Positions 16,055 through 28,740 of a DNA stretch of 64,000 nt are shown in pieces. This DNA comes from Mangifera indica (taxonomy: Eukaryota; Streptophyta; Magnoliopsida; Sapindales; Anacardiaceae). The notes beneath the pieces were generated by a model. That model was given only the letters and a program-made list of their open reading frames with translations, searched no databases and was not told where the DNA came from. Where the stretch lies: assembly GCF_011075055.1 (NCBI RefSeq), contig NC_058151.1, forward strand, positions 2,108,001-2,172,000, read 5' to 3'. Position 1 is the first letter of the stretch, and the number at the start of each line of letters is the position of its first letter. The position numbers and the translations under genes are program-made.

Positions 16055-18642
16055 ATGGTGAGCGAAAGACAGAAAGTGGCTCGCAAACGATACAAAGAAG
16101 AGCACCCAGGACTATTCCCAAAGCCAGAGCCAACGGCAGCAAAAGACCCGAGCAAGAAGAAGAAAAAGAAGAGTAAATTCAAGCGCAAAAAATCAGAGGC
16201 TAAAGAACCCAGAGACCCCAGTAAACCCATTAAAAGGAGTTTCAAAAAACATCCACTTAGAGTCCCTGGCATGAAGCCTGGTGAGAGCTGCTTCATTTGT
16301 AAAGCTAAAGACCATATTGCTAAACATTGCCCTGAGAAAGCTCAGTGGGAAAAGAATAAGGTTTCTTCATTTTCTTTTTTAATTAAACACTGGCTCTGTG
16401 TTTGTATTTTATACGCGGGTTTGGAGTCAATTGATGTTGTACGGTGCTTTGTAGATATGCTTGTTTTGTAGGCACCGTGGACATAGTCTAAAGAATTGCC
16501 CTTCTAAGAATGAAGACACTGAGAGCAAGAAGTTGTGTTATAATTGCGGCGAAACTGGGCATTCACTTTCAAAGTGTCCTCAACCACTTCAAGACGGTAA
16601 TTGCTCTTCTAATTAATTTAGGATCCTGAATATTGTTTAATCTTGTGTATGGAAATTAGCTTTCATTAAAATTTAGGTATATTGGTTTTTGATTTCTCTG
16701 TAGTTTGTTTGTAAAGTGCCTTCAGTTCAATTGATTGCTTTAAGGCGAATGATTCATGACAGTGACATTGCATTGCATCTTTTAAATACTGCATTTGATA
16801 TGTGTAGAGAATACATTGAAAATTAATAATTGTTTGGGGTATGTTGGTACACTAATCTTCACAAGATAGGTCTTGTTTGTAGCCATTACAGGTTATGAAG
16901 AATGGTTGACTCTTTATTAATTTCAATTGTCATAGATTATTCAAAACTATGAAAACTTTTTGGGGTTTGGAATTGGCTTTCTATAGGCATATACCATACA
17001 ATCACTAGGAGTGAGATTCAGCGAATAGTTTCGAGAGCTCTTTTAATTTAGTTATTTCACTTCTTATCTTTAGCACTTTTTCAGACATAGTCTCATTTGA
17101 GGCTATAGTTTCTAAGAGTATAAACAAGTTAGCACACCTTGAATTTGAGGTTGTGCATGATAAGCTTTGGTTTTTATCTGCCAACAGTACACAAAAAATT
17201 GTTTTCTGTAATTAGTAGCGGATTTCAGTTTCGAGATAAGCTAGGTCAGAGTTTTGAGAATCCTTCTCATCATATGTTGGTTTCAATCATATGTTTGCCA
17301 AGGGGACATTTCTGGGTTGTCAAGTTCTGGGCTTTGAAGAATAACTATTTATCATTCCGGAAAATGGGAAATTTCCTCTCTCTTTCACTCTTATTATATA
17401 TTGAACAATCCTGTGGACATTCTTCTTCTCAACCTACAAAGTTTAGGGAAAGTTTTACCTAGGGGAAAAATAAGGGGAAAAAACAAGAGTTTGCCATTAA
17501 TATTGTACACTTTGTGGCAGCATTGCACTCTTCATTCTTGACTTTTGTGACTGTGTTTGTGTAATCAAATGTTAAAAAGATAGGACAACTTATGCATGAC
17601 CAGAGATAGAGCTGAACTTATCAAATGACATTGTTGAATTTGAGTTTTTTAATCATTTCTTCCATGGAACATGATAACACCTTGGCAATGTAGGTGGAAC
17701 AAAATTTGCCAGTTGCTTCATCTGTAAAGAACAAGGACATCTAAGCAAGAACTGCCCTCAAAATACACATGGGATCTACCCGAAGGTATGTTTTGATTGT
17801 TTCCATTTCTTTGTTTCATTCAGAGGATGTGCCATAGTCTGATGTAACAACCAAAGTTTCTGGCTACATGCAAGTATGCAGGGGTTGATTCTTGAGAATG
17901 GCCTCTTCATGCTTAAATGCTGGATGCTAGGACTGTATGTAGGCCATTTCTTTAAACACCAAGCTTAAGTAAGACCAACTCTGGTAACCCATATGCGTGG
18001 TTGAATGGCATAGCTTTTAGTTTCCAACTAAGACATCATAGGTTCAAATTCCCTTGTGGCTGCCTATTAGAAGCTTCCAGACCACTGACAGGTTTAGTAT
18101 CAAATGGTCCTAGTTTCAAACTGGGTAACTAGTATTATTTAAAAAAGGGCCTCTCGCTGTAAATGGACAATGAGCACTTCAGTATAATTGTTGGGAAATG
18201 GTTTGGGACATTCTAACATTCCTCTCATGTTGAGTCTGACCTGTTTTTACTTTGGCATTTTCTTAGGGTGGTTGTTGTAAGATATGTGGTGGTGTAACAC
18301 ATTTGGCAAAAGATTGTCCTAATAAAGGAAGCAGAAGTTCTGCCCCTACCAGAATAGAAGGTAACTTAATTTTCTCATTGCTATAGGTCAAATTTACTCT
18401 GATAATATTGTGATACCTATATATATGATCTCTTCGTTTCAGCGTTTGAAGATAGGCCAAGGGAACAGGTGACCAAATTTGTGAGTGGTGATGATCTTGA
18501 TGGTGACTTTGTGATGGAAGAAACTTCTGGCGGTAACAAAGACAAGTCTGCATCAAAAGTTGGTTCTGTATCCAATTCTAAAGATGGTAATGTAAAGTCA
18601 AAGAAGAAACAAGAAACCAAAGTGGTAAATTTTATGGGATGA
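16055..18642 (+). CDS. Zinc knuckle (five CCHC motifs) nucleic-acid-binding protein, ZCCHC9-like
   Basis: Five exons: 16055-16360, 16455-16596, 17694-17785, 18267-18360 and 18443-18642, giving 277 residues with all junctions GT-AG. The N-terminal 70 residues are strongly basic, with a Lys-rich run at about residues 34-46 that could be a nuclear or nucleolar signal. Five C-X2-C-X4-H-X4-C zinc knuckles follow at about residues 79-92, 104-117, 130-143, 157-170 and 184-197; a junction falls inside or beside several of them, and each joined codon restores the motif. The C-terminal 65 residues are acidic then Lys-rich. The order resembles plant homologues of ZCCHC9, nuclear RNA-binding proteins linked to rRNA processing in other eukaryotes. 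The role in this plant is inferred from family only. Confidence 0.9.
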
Positions 18643-19695
18643 AAACTGTCTTGTGATGAATTCATGAGCCTGTGTTGCGATATGCACTAAGGGTTAATGT
18701 AAAATCAAAGAGGAAAGCTAGTCTCTATGGTGGTCAAAATTTTGTAGGATTTAAACTGTCTTGTGATAAAGGTTATGAGTTTGTCTTTCATATCCACCAA
18801 GATATGACAGCTATATTTTAGAGTACATTGGACACTTGAATTCTTTTTTCTCCAAAGTAACTTGACCATCTTTTCCTGCCTTCAATTTTCTCACTTGGAA
18901 TGAATTTCTCATTGTGTTAGTTTTGTTCCTTGTTTTAGTTGTGAATTTTGTTGAGGTGATTTTTATCAAGTGATGTTGAGTACTACTGGTTGTTATACTT
19001 TATTGGCCTGATGGTTGTTCGGCCACAAAATTGGGTCTTCAATCTTCCCCTCCCCATTCTAAGGGGATTCTCCTATAAAGATGGAAATGAAGATGATTCA
19101 AATTCTCGTAATCGGGGTTAGGGCAAGGATGGTAATAAATATATCCTTGATCTGTCTTCTTCCTAGTTCATCCTCTTCTCGGTTCATCCTCTCTGCAACT
19201 CGTCTCTTGCTTGATTTCTTTTCCTCTTACATATTAAATTACTTTTAAAAATTTTAAATTATTATAAATATATCTTACACCTAATAAATATTTCATTATT
19301 TTTCTAGTGGGTGTGGTGTGTAGGAAATTTTTTTTGCGGGGATAGGAGGAAAAGAGGAGAGAAATTTTTTTGCAAGGGGAGGACAAGAATTTCCTATCAT
19401 CTCCTAATCAAATACGGGGGAAAGGCAGAAAAGTTTCCCTTGCTGGGATGGGTCCACCCCATTGCCATCTTTAGGCCTAAGGTTAATGAATCCCAACCGG
19501 TTCTAATTACAGATTATATGATTAGTTACATACTAATTATTGTACATTATCTCAAATTATTTAGATGTGGCATGGCTAATAATAGGCTTGGTTAGGAAAT
19601 CACATATCAATTCCCCTGTGAGGGAATAATTTTTTATGGCAAAAATAAATAATCAAAACCAAAGGAAGATGGCCATTGATTTAATCCTAACATGG

Positions 19696-19769
<74 letters not shown>

Positions 19770-20050
19770 TTTCTACTTTGATGCATACATATATATATGT
19801 ATGTATCTGTATATATACATACATGAAATGATTAGAAGATTGTCAGCCCTGGAAGCTCAGAGAATTCTCAGCCCTTTCTTTGTTCCTCAAATTTCTCTAC
19901 TACACCGCATTCTTCTCATCTTTCATGTTTCCCTCAAATTCAGGATCTCTATTTTTCTTCTACCCTGTTATCCATTTTCTCACTTTTATTTTTCTCTGTT
20001 CTTCATCATCTTTTCCTTTCTTCATTTCTCATAAGGATCCGAACGACAAA
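18643..20050. other. Spacer between zinc-knuckle and ADF genes
   Basis: It contains the zinc-knuckle 3' untranslated region, a possible degenerate repeat at about 19120-19480 bounded by AAGGATGGTAAT and ATTGCCATCTTT (roughly inverted), a long TA microsatellite, and the ADF leader. No target duplication could be confirmed for the repeat. Confidence 0.5.
19699..19767. repeat. (TA)n microsatellite upstream of ADF
   Basis: About 34 TA units without interruption, ending about 285 bases before the ADF start codon. It is followed by further ATACAT/ATGTAT alternation to about 19824. Its position means it may overlap the ADF core promoter. Confidence 0.95.
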
Positions 20051-22321
20051 ATGGTACTTCTCTCTCACTCTGTTTCTTGTTAATTTTTGAATGGCATATC
20101 TTGTTATAGCTAGTGAACAAATAAAAATGGGAAATGCACCATTACTGAAAATTCTTGTAGGCAGGATTAGCTTCCCTTGTTATGTAGAAATAGCTAGATT
20201 TCATTGATTTGTAGTTGCATCAGATTCTACAGTTCTTTTGGTGGCTTAGCTTTGTGGGAATTTATGCATTAGTAACTTTTATTATTTATGAAGATTGTTC
20301 AACATTGACACCTCATTTTTTATTGAATTCTGAAAAGGAAAATTTTGATCAAGCACCTCAGAGGATAAAGCTTGTTGTGACACTTGCATTTATTCTGTAA
20401 AATTTCTTTTTTTAGTAAGTAATTTACAACGAAGGTTTGACAAACGAGACAGAGGATTGATCTACAAATATAAATTTGTAGTGTCACTTGAAATTTTCAC
20501 AATTATATATGTTTATGATAGATACAATTTTATCTTTGATAACTTTTATAATATGTTTAGATAGAATTATTATTTTTCAACTATTTATTGTTTGAATGAC
20601 ACTTTTTTACCCTCGAATTTAAAAAATGACATTTTCTCAGTTCCTACCGAGATTTATTAGTAAATTCTATTAAATTTTAAGATAAAATGTGACAAAAAGA
20701 GGAAAATACCTTCCATAGCTAGCTTATAAAATTTAAATATTGATGTGATGGGTTTAATTATTTTTATACTTTTATAATCATGTTTATAATTACACAGTTA
20801 CCATACTGCCCCCTTTCAAAACCGGCACCACCCTTTGTTGTCATCGATAACGCCACTTGCTTTAATTGGCTGTGTGTTGGAGGTGTGTGGGATGACACCT
20901 ATGCTTGCTGTTGGTCAACAACCTGTCGTATTTCATCGACAAATTGGTTACTCGACCATAGCCATCCATCTAACCCACTGAGTCACCACCTACCTTCTTA
21001 ACTTTGCTGACAATAGTCGGAGTTAGAAATTGCCACAGTGAATGTGTCATTTCCTCTTTAATCTTCTTGTTTCTCAAACAACAAATTCGTAAACCAGTGT
21101 GTGATTTGGTGATAATTGAATCAATTTAACTAGAAAAATCAACAAGCTGATGAGTGAAAATCTCGACATGGAGGCTAAGGAAGGCACAGTTTGAAAGGTC
21201 GCAGAGCTCTTTACTCTTCCCTAGCTTCTCTACTCTATCGCCAACTTGAAGGCTGATTACATTGCGTGCCAACAAAAGAGATGCAAGAAGGGATTATCAT
21301 AGGGCGAAGGGGCTCAGTTTTGTGATGTTGGTGGTGAGAGAGTTTGTATTGTCGTAATTAAAAAATGCCCTTCCAAACAAACCTTTTTTTTAATTGAGAA
21401 CCTACCTGTATTGGTTGAACTTTTAAGTGGGAATCCCATTTGTGTAGATTGAATTGGTAAACCCGAGTTACGATGATCAGATCGATAATAATTATACTAA
21501 ATAAATCAGAATTTTACAAACGATACAAAAGCTCGAACCCAAACTTTCTCCCTATAAACCTTACAACAAGCGAAGCTTCTTAGGTGTTTAACTTTGGTGC
21601 AAAATTTGCATTCTGAAATTGATTCTTCATGTATTTATATATTGTATGGAACTGAAATGACATATATGCAAATGGAATAGGCGAACGCGGCATCTGGAAT
21701 GGCTGTAGATGATGAATGCAAGCTCAAATTTCAGGAACTGAAAGCCAGGAGGAACTACCGATTCATCATCTTTAAGATTGAAAATCAGCAGGTTGTGGTA
21801 GAGAAACTCGGCAGCCCTGGAGACTCTTACGAAGACTTCACCGCATCTCTTCCCGCTGATGAATGCCGCTATGCCGTCTACGACTTTGATTTCACAACCA
21901 GTGAGAACTGCCAAAGAAGCAAAATCTTCTTCATTGCCTGGTAATTTTATGGAATTTTTTCCAGAGTTTGAAGTAAAGGTTAGGGGTCCATAATCCAGTT
22001 CAAATCATTAAATGGACCAAACTACTTTTAGTTTAGGTTGAAAAATTTTTAAAAACAGTTTTTCAGTTTGAGTTTAAACAACTCTGAAACTGCACCAACT
22101 CAGACGTGCACACTCTTGATAAAAGTAAACATGTTATATTTACAAAAATAGTTTCTTCTTGTGTTTGAAGGTCACCTGATACATCAAAGGTGAGAATGAA
22201 AATGGTGTATGCGAGCTCCAAGGACAGATTCAAAAGGGAGCTTGATGGGATTCAGTTTGAGTTGCAGGCAACAGATCCCAGTGAGATGAGCCTTGACATA
22301 GTAAAAGGGCGAGCAACTTAG
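20051..22321 (+). CDS. ADF: Actin-depolymerizing factor (ADF/cofilin)
   Basis: Three exons: 20051-20053 (only the ATG), 21681-21940 and 22171-22321, giving 137 residues. An ATG-only first exon followed by a long intron (1,627 bp here) is a known layout of plant ADF genes, and the joined start [18 protein letters not shown] is the family consensus. Ser6 is the phosphorylation site that controls actin binding in plant ADFs. The ADF-H domain fills nearly the whole protein, with conserved [15 protein letters not shown] and the actin-binding helix region around [18 protein letters not shown] severs and depolymerises actin filaments in the cytoplasm. Intron 1 contains transposon-like sequence. The only soft point is the first exon, chosen because it fits phase 0 and has a proper donor. 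Confidence 0.9.
20054..21680 (+). other. Long first intron of ADF
   Basis: It starts GTACTT and ends AATAG. First introns of plant ADF genes often hold expression enhancers, which is inference here. From roughly 20560 to 21450 the sequence looks like an old foldback insertion: AT-rich outer arms around a GC-richer core, in the style of the foldback elements elsewhere, but clean ends and a target duplication were not found. Short open frames inside it show no recognised protein. Confidence 0.55.
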
Positions 22322-23619
22322 CCCCATCAAGCTCCATTTTCTCTATCATTTTTCCTAACAATTGTGTCTTGAGAGATGCTTTTTATTTTTCTTTCAGTAA
22401 TTGCTTCTTACATTTTGTTTTGTTTTGTGGGTTTCATACTATATGTTGCAGCAGCTCAATGTACTTTTATGTTTACTTTTATCATGTGAAAGTGAAATAC
22501 ATTTCCACCCCCTTGTGCTGAGTTCTTTGTTAGTTGTATTCTTATTTATTTTGTGGATTTATCATTGTGTGTAATAATTGGAGTCAACTGAACAGATCAT
22601 TATCCATACAAACATTCTCTTTAGTTTCCTCCATATCCTATCTCCAGCTTCTAAACTGGAATCTGGTCTTATATTAAGATAGAGCTTTGACTTTTCTAAA
22701 ATAGTAGTTATGGGATTAGTCTGTGTGATTGGTTTGACCCAAAATAACAGTTTAACTCAAGTGGGTTTTTCATTATTAAAAAAAAAAAAAAAGAATCTTC
22801 TAAACTAGAATTAAACATTTTGTAATATCTGAGTCTAATCTGTTGGTTGAAATTAATTGTTTTCAAGCAACTATCCATGAACATGTCAAATTAGGCAAGC
22901 TGTTCAGTAGAAGTCTAGAGAGACGGGTTTCTTGAGAAATCAAGAGATTTCAAAAATTTTGCTCTTGAATATATCCTCTGGCTTTCTGCCCTATCCACAG
23001 GCTATGGAGCACAAGTTCAAGAGACTTAAGAAACACAATTGCAGCAACACTCAAAATCTTATTGAAAATTCATCTGGATAACTTGTTAAAAACATCTTTG
23101 CTAATTGATAATGTCTTCATATTCTAATTTTCTTTGACCGGTTTTATTCAATATGTAAGAGTTTAAAAAATATATAAAAGAATGAACCAAAAAGAAAACA
23201 GATCAACGATATATTTATCTTTATGTCTGTTCTATCTCTGACCGCGGGGATTTTAACCATCTACATCCTTGTTTTCGTTTTTATAAGAGAATTTCCTCCT
23301 CATTCGAAGAGGGGACGGCCAGGCCGAACACCAGATTTTGCAGGTCAAGTTGCCATCTCTTTATCGTAGACAGAACTTTCAGGTTATTATTTCTCCAGTC
23401 TTGCTCTCTATGGTTCCTTTTTGGAAAAACAAGAAGTTCATCTGGATGTTTAAGGTGTACTACCTTTCCGAGATTGACCCATAAGCTCATTTTGAATAAA
23501 AGAAAAATTCTTTGTGAGTATTACTTTATGAAAAGAATCTATCAATACAAGGAACAGTGTGAAAATATACTCTAGCAAGATATAAATGTTCTATGAAGTG
23601 TAAACAAAGAAAATTGTTC
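22322..23619. other. Spacer between convergent ADF and GT90 genes
   Basis: 3' untranslated regions of both genes plus unclassified DNA. A minus-strand open frame at 23281-23490 has no recognised similarity and is likely chance. A poly-A tract lies at 22778-22792. Confidence 0.5.
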
Positions 23620-26600
23620 CTATGACTGCCCAGTTTGATTGGCTGACTCCCAGTATTTCTTCTCCAATGACTCGACTCGACTTAATGTTTTTTCGTCTCT
23701 CATAAGAATGCTACTAAGAGATGAAGGATCATAAGGGGGAGGCAGCCTGCACGGGGTTGTTTCTGAGGGACTTGTCACCATGGATTCTATCATAAACTTC
23801 TGCAGTGGTAATCCTTCCGATGGGCAAGCCATATTTTCCGAACATAACTCAACAGCATTTTCTGGTATTGTGGGTGTGTATCTCAAAAGCTTCGAGTACT
23901 GACTTAACAGATGATACATGTAGTCGTACACATATTTCATCTGCAACTGCTCTTCGATGAATCTGCTCGCTGTCTTTCCCATGTCCTGTGCCTGACAGAT
24001 CCACACAGAATGAACAGATGAGAAACAAAAATGTAATGATAAATCAGATTAAACAATATTTTCCATGATTACACATAGCACTAATTTAACATTAGTCTAG
24101 CGCAAATTAATTGTGGTTCTTTTGTATTGTACTGTATATAAACACCTCTTCTACTACTGAAATGACAATCTAGTTCACTTTCTTTCATTTTAAGATTAAG
24201 GAATAACGATTATCAGAAAGTTTAAATGCACTTTTACATGGACAAGATTTCTAATGAAGCAAAACTGGCGAAGAGTCTGATTATTGTTAGAATTTTTTAC
24301 CTTAAGCTTGTGGCTATTGCCCCAATCGACTGCGAACTTAATAGACCGGCATTTGTCATCTTCCCTTATGGGCCAGTAATGGCGCATTGGTACTAAACCT
24401 CTTGTGAAGAAATCATAATAATGGGGTTTTACTAGTAAGGTGACAGAATCACAGGTAAGAATGTATTTCTCACTGACAGACCAGGCAGAACCTTCAATAT
24501 AGATCTTATACCTGCATGTATATATAATGCATCCATTTTAAAGAAACCAGAATGAATTAGCTAGCCACAGAGAAATGAAAACATATGCACACAAATATTC
24601 ACCTGTTAACACATTGGCCTTTTAAATCTGATGTCTTGAACCCTTCCTTTGTTGCTTCAGTCCAATTCTGAAAAAGTTTTACAGGTTTCACATAAATTGG
24701 TCCACAATACATAAATTAAAAACCCAGTATTAAAAATTACCTGGGCATACAACCGAGCATTCCAGTCTTGTTCCTCTGAGACATTACATTTAAGAAGGTC
24801 CTTCCTGGTATCAGCAACTTCTGGGTTACCTTTCCAGTAGGCAAAAGGTTCCCTATTTTCCCATTCCATTCTTTTGTTTCCTTCCAGTAGATCCGCCAAT
24901 ACTGGTTCCCATGGTCTCATATTGATCTCAGGCCTGTAATATCTTCCGGCATCAGGCTAACGCCCAAAAAAAAACGCAAAGAAATTTTACGAACTTTATT
25001 TGTACAAACTGAGTCTGACTTAACATACCATCCCCAGAAAGACCAATCAGGGAAAACGATATCCAGAGATTGATTGTCGCTGCAGTATCTAAACAAAGGC
25101 GGTGGCGTCGGAGCTTCAGGGCCAGTAAAATCTTTAGCCTTGATGACAGGCCAGTCAACACAGTCAAACATCATGTCCAGATCAGGGACTTTACCAGGGT
25201 ACCGTCGTAACAACTGTACGATTCCCCACAAGGTAAAAATATCTCTTGTCTGAAACGACTTATCGTATGTCACCACGTAAGCCCTGCCTTTGAGGATAAT
25301 CAGTCGGAAATTTGCGGTTGGTCGAGCCCTTTCAACCATGTCTAGGGTGATCCCAGAGTAGGCCCAGGGCCGAAGATCTTCATGGATCCAACGGAAATAT
25401 TCAGGACACGTGGGAGAGGATGAAGGGTCAGGATCTTCAGAAGTATTAAAGGTTGCGCGGTAGTAATTTTTGGGACAGGTTTTTGTGCCGCGTAGAATTG
25501 TGCAGTTGAGTGGGAATTCTATTTTCCTCTTTTGCTCTTGGTCTTGGGGATACACATAAGTTTCGGAGCCAGTTATCCTCTTAGCAAAGCTGCTAGCTCC
25601 AATTGTCTGCAACGCAACAATACCACAACGTTATGAGTCAGCTCATAAAACACATAGACCGATCCGTGAAACCCTGCAGAAGCACCATCCGCAATACTAT
25701 GAGTCAGATCTTGAACCTTACCGTTGAAGTGGGCTGGCATGATTTGTTTTTTTTTATGGGTCTTGACGTGACACTGAGGGACAACATCTAATTCAACCCG
25801 ACATGGACCATCCATGGAGCGACTTACAAATAATTCATTAAAAATTCAGAATGGACTCTTCCGGTTTTCCTAAAAGGGCGATATTATATATAATTAAGTA
25901 GATAAATAATATATTATTATTTGATTAAATATTATTTATTTTTAATTTAAAATTATTTAATTATATAATAATACATTATTTATATACTTAATTATAAACT
26001 CAAAAATATGTAACATAGTTTTATTTATTCTAAGCAATATTATATATATACTTTTGAATATATAATTAGATATATAAATAATATATTATTATATAATTAA
26101 GTATTATTTTATTATTAATTTAAAATCACCTAACATATGATAATATATTATTTATATATTCAATTGTGTATTGGAAAATATATATAATTATACATCCTAA
26201 AAATAAATAAAATTTCTAAAGAATCTATTTTAATTAAAATCCTAGGAGAATCCAAAACCGATCATGATGAATTCAGCGGTGCAGATAAGTCAAAAGTATG
26301 ATCCTATGTGTACATGCATGTAGCTAAAACTTAGTACACGTGTTCCGATTAGTTTGCCAACGTTTTATTTTCTACGTAGTTGGGTAGACCACCCACGCTA
26401 GAACTAACAAAGGGCCCAGGTGTCAATAAACAACAACACCCAGCCCAAGTCTACACGACGTCGTTTTCAACACGCCAACAGAATTATAACGAAGGCGCGA
26501 CGGGAGAGACAATTAAATATCACATTAACATCAATAATTAAATGAACCATAATTTGAATACTTACAGTGGTGTCGAGCAAGCGCGTGGAAACCAACGCGC

Positions 26601-26742
26601 CGACGATGAGAACGAAGATGAAGGTGAAGAGACCGTAAGATTTTGCCGCTGTCTTCGAAAATGGGCGGCAGATAAAGTCTGTGGAATAATCAAGAGGCCT
26701 GGATCCTGATGCGTGCTGGATATTGATGTTATTCTCTCTCAT
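23620..26742 (-). CDS. Glycosyltransferase family 90 (CAP10/rumi-like O-glucosyltransferase)
   Basis: Six exons on the minus strand: 26742-26566, 25606-25029, 24933-24741, 24667-24603, 24511-24301 and 23991-23620, giving 531 residues with consistent phases and GT-AG ends. One hydrophobic segment at about residues 36-57 after a short cytoplasmic tail makes it a type II membrane protein, presumably Golgi. The luminal CAP10 domain shows FRLIILKGRAYV, FPDWSFWGW, PEINMRPW, FAYWKGNP (about residues 283-290) and IEGSAWSVSEKYIL (about 343-356), all characteristic of plant GT90 proteins. Relatives include Drosophila Rumi (protein O-glucosyltransferase) and fungal CAP10 (xylosyltransferase). The plant substrate is not known from sequence. 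Intron 1 contains two AT-rich MITE copies. Nothing appears broken. Confidence 0.92.
25880..26200. repeat. Two adjacent AT-rich palindromic MITE copies in GT90 intron 1
   Basis: Copies at about 25880-26025 and 26034-26200 share the family pattern: a GTATATAAATAATATATTATT-like arm, a TTATTTTTAATTTAAAAT core, and the inverse arm ending in a TATAATTATA-like block. Both lie within the 959-bp first intron of the GT90 gene. Confidence 0.6.
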
Positions 26743-27412
26743 TTTACCACTACAAATGAATCTCCGCAGGCGAGAAAAGTTGGTGGTTTCCTGAAACGGG
26801 TAGCTGAGGCTTTAGTTCATTTGAGCTCTATCTTCGTCCTTGAAGCTCCATGACCATGAAAGCTACAAAAGCTTAGACTCTGTGCGTCTGTTGAGTTCAA
26901 ATTTCTAAATGTATGTTATTTTGAGAGGACAAGCATAAAGAAAAAAAACCTGACGTGAAATCTCTTGTGGGATGAACTTGGGCAACAAAGTTTAATTGAC
27001 AGAGGAATGAACAAAATGAAAAGCTAGACAGAAAAGGAAGGAGGAAAAGAAAGTAAAAATAACAGAGAAAAGGAGAAAGGTGGGTGGGTACGCCAAGAAT
27101 GAGCTGAACTATTTTTGAGTATATAAATAAATATATATATAATATATATTAATTATTTAATTAAATAATTTTAAATAAAAATAAATTAATATTTAATTAA
27201 ATAATATATATATATATATTTATATTCATATTTATATTTATATATTTAAAATAAATACACAGATCATTACTATAATAACAAAGGTGGACTAATTCTCGAT
27301 ATGTTAATTTCCATTTTTATGTTTACACTGCAGACAGATGTTAGAGGACAAAAGGGTTCCAACATTGCAGCCCCACTGAAACGTTGAAATTATGAAAGGT
27401 CAAATTTAAAAA
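26743..27412. other. GT90 upstream region
   Basis: Leader and promoter of the GT90 gene, purine-rich in the plus orientation to about 27080. An AT palindrome at about 27120-27260 resembles the AT-rich MITE family. No coding frame is supported. Confidence 0.45.
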
Positions 27413-28049
27413 GGCCAATAACTATTTCCCACCCAAGGTTTGATGTATAATTCCCATAAATTAAGTTTCAAAATACTAAGTTCACACCCGTTATCTATTT
27501 AAATTAGTAATTTTTGTTTAATTTTACTAAAAAGAATTGATTTACGTTTTATTAAAATTATAAATCTTTTATTAATATTTAATATATATCAAATTATTAA
27601 TATATTTTTATCAATTTAAAATTTTATTATTTAAACTTTAAAAAAAATTGAAACTTTAACAAACTTTAAAATGTAATGCATTTTCAATTTGTAGGATGTA
27701 ATTGTTACATTTGAAATTACTTAAAGACATACTAAAAATTCAAAAATTTTAAAATTACCCATAAACCTTTTTAAATTTCCTAAAACCATCAAATATTTTT
27801 ATTAAAACCTCTACTATTTTCATTAACACTTTTAATATTTTTAAAAATTATAATTTATCTTTAAGTATATATTATTTTGAATACAAAACAGAATAAAAAA
27901 TTTTTATACAAAATAACATTTCTATTTTTGTACTTAATAAAATTCTTTAATGAGAGTGAATGATTGGATGAAAACCTGATTTTTTTTAAAACTTAAGAGT
28001 AAAAATTGTAATTTCAATAAACTTTAGTCTGGCACTAGTCTTTTTGGCA
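27413..28049. mobile_element. GGCCAAA-type foldback element
   Basis: The left end GGCCAATAACTATTTCCCAC, followed by CCAAGGTTTGATG, is close to the family consensus. The right end in reverse complement is TGCCAAAAAGACTAGTGCC, a weaker match. Flanking 9-mers are ATTTAAAAA and TTTATAAAA, seven of nine alike, compatible with a worn 9-bp target duplication. The interior is AT-rich and has no transposase. Confidence 0.6.
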
Positions 28050-28229
28050 TTTATAAAAAAGATAAATAATAAATAATTCAGAAGAGAACATAAATGAGGT
28101 CGCCATCTTTCTGACATTTCTCACATTTTTTGCACCGTATAGAGTACATCAGGGGTGGCAAAGTTGCGGTGGTGGATTTTTTTAACTTCTTATTTTCAAG
28201 TTATGGCAATGTTGAATTAATAATTTGTC

Positions 28230-28740
28230 GGCCAAAAGACTTCTTCTCGCCCCGGGTTTAGTCTTTCACTAATTCCAATTTTTAAAAATATAAATATTTA
28301 TTTATAAATTAATAAAATCAATTAATTTTAATTAAAATTAATTATTTAACCAATAATAAGAAATAAATAAAATTTTATCTCATTTTTTTCACTCTAAAAA
28401 CTAATAATTTTATTTATGATTAAATTTTAAAAAATTATATCTTCCCTTCCCACGGTTTTAATTTTTAAGAGACAATTTATCAGTGAACGACGTGTTTCTT
28501 CAACATTATCTATCCCTATTGACAATGTCCCTCCTCTCTGACAACTTGAAAGTCGTCTCTCTAAACATGATTTGTTTGGACGAAGACTCACCTTTTCTAA
28601 TAAAGATAAGTTCGAAAGAAAAGATAGAGACGCTCAAAGGGTATTGATTGTCGAAGAAGGAGAGGTTTTGTTAGGTAAATTGAAACCTCAGAGAAAAAAT
28701 ATAATTATTCAAAGTTTACTCATGAAAAATGGTTAATTTT
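28230..28740. mobile_element. Probable GGCCAAA-type foldback element
   Basis: The left end GGCCAAAAGACTTCTTCTCG, followed by CCCCGGGTTTAG, matches the family, and the middle has CGAAGACTCACC-type sequence as in other copies. The right end near 28730 (reverse complement CCATTTTTCATGAGTAAAC) is only loosely similar, so the boundary is uncertain. Confidence 0.45.

Noticed and set aside
19699..19767. Long TA run considered as a replication origin or terminator
   Set aside because: It is a plain microsatellite in plant nuclear DNA; nothing else supports such a role.
23281..23490. A 69-codon minus-strand frame between ADF and GT90
   Set aside because: No recognisable motif and no splice continuity with the GT90 gene, which already has its stop at 23620.
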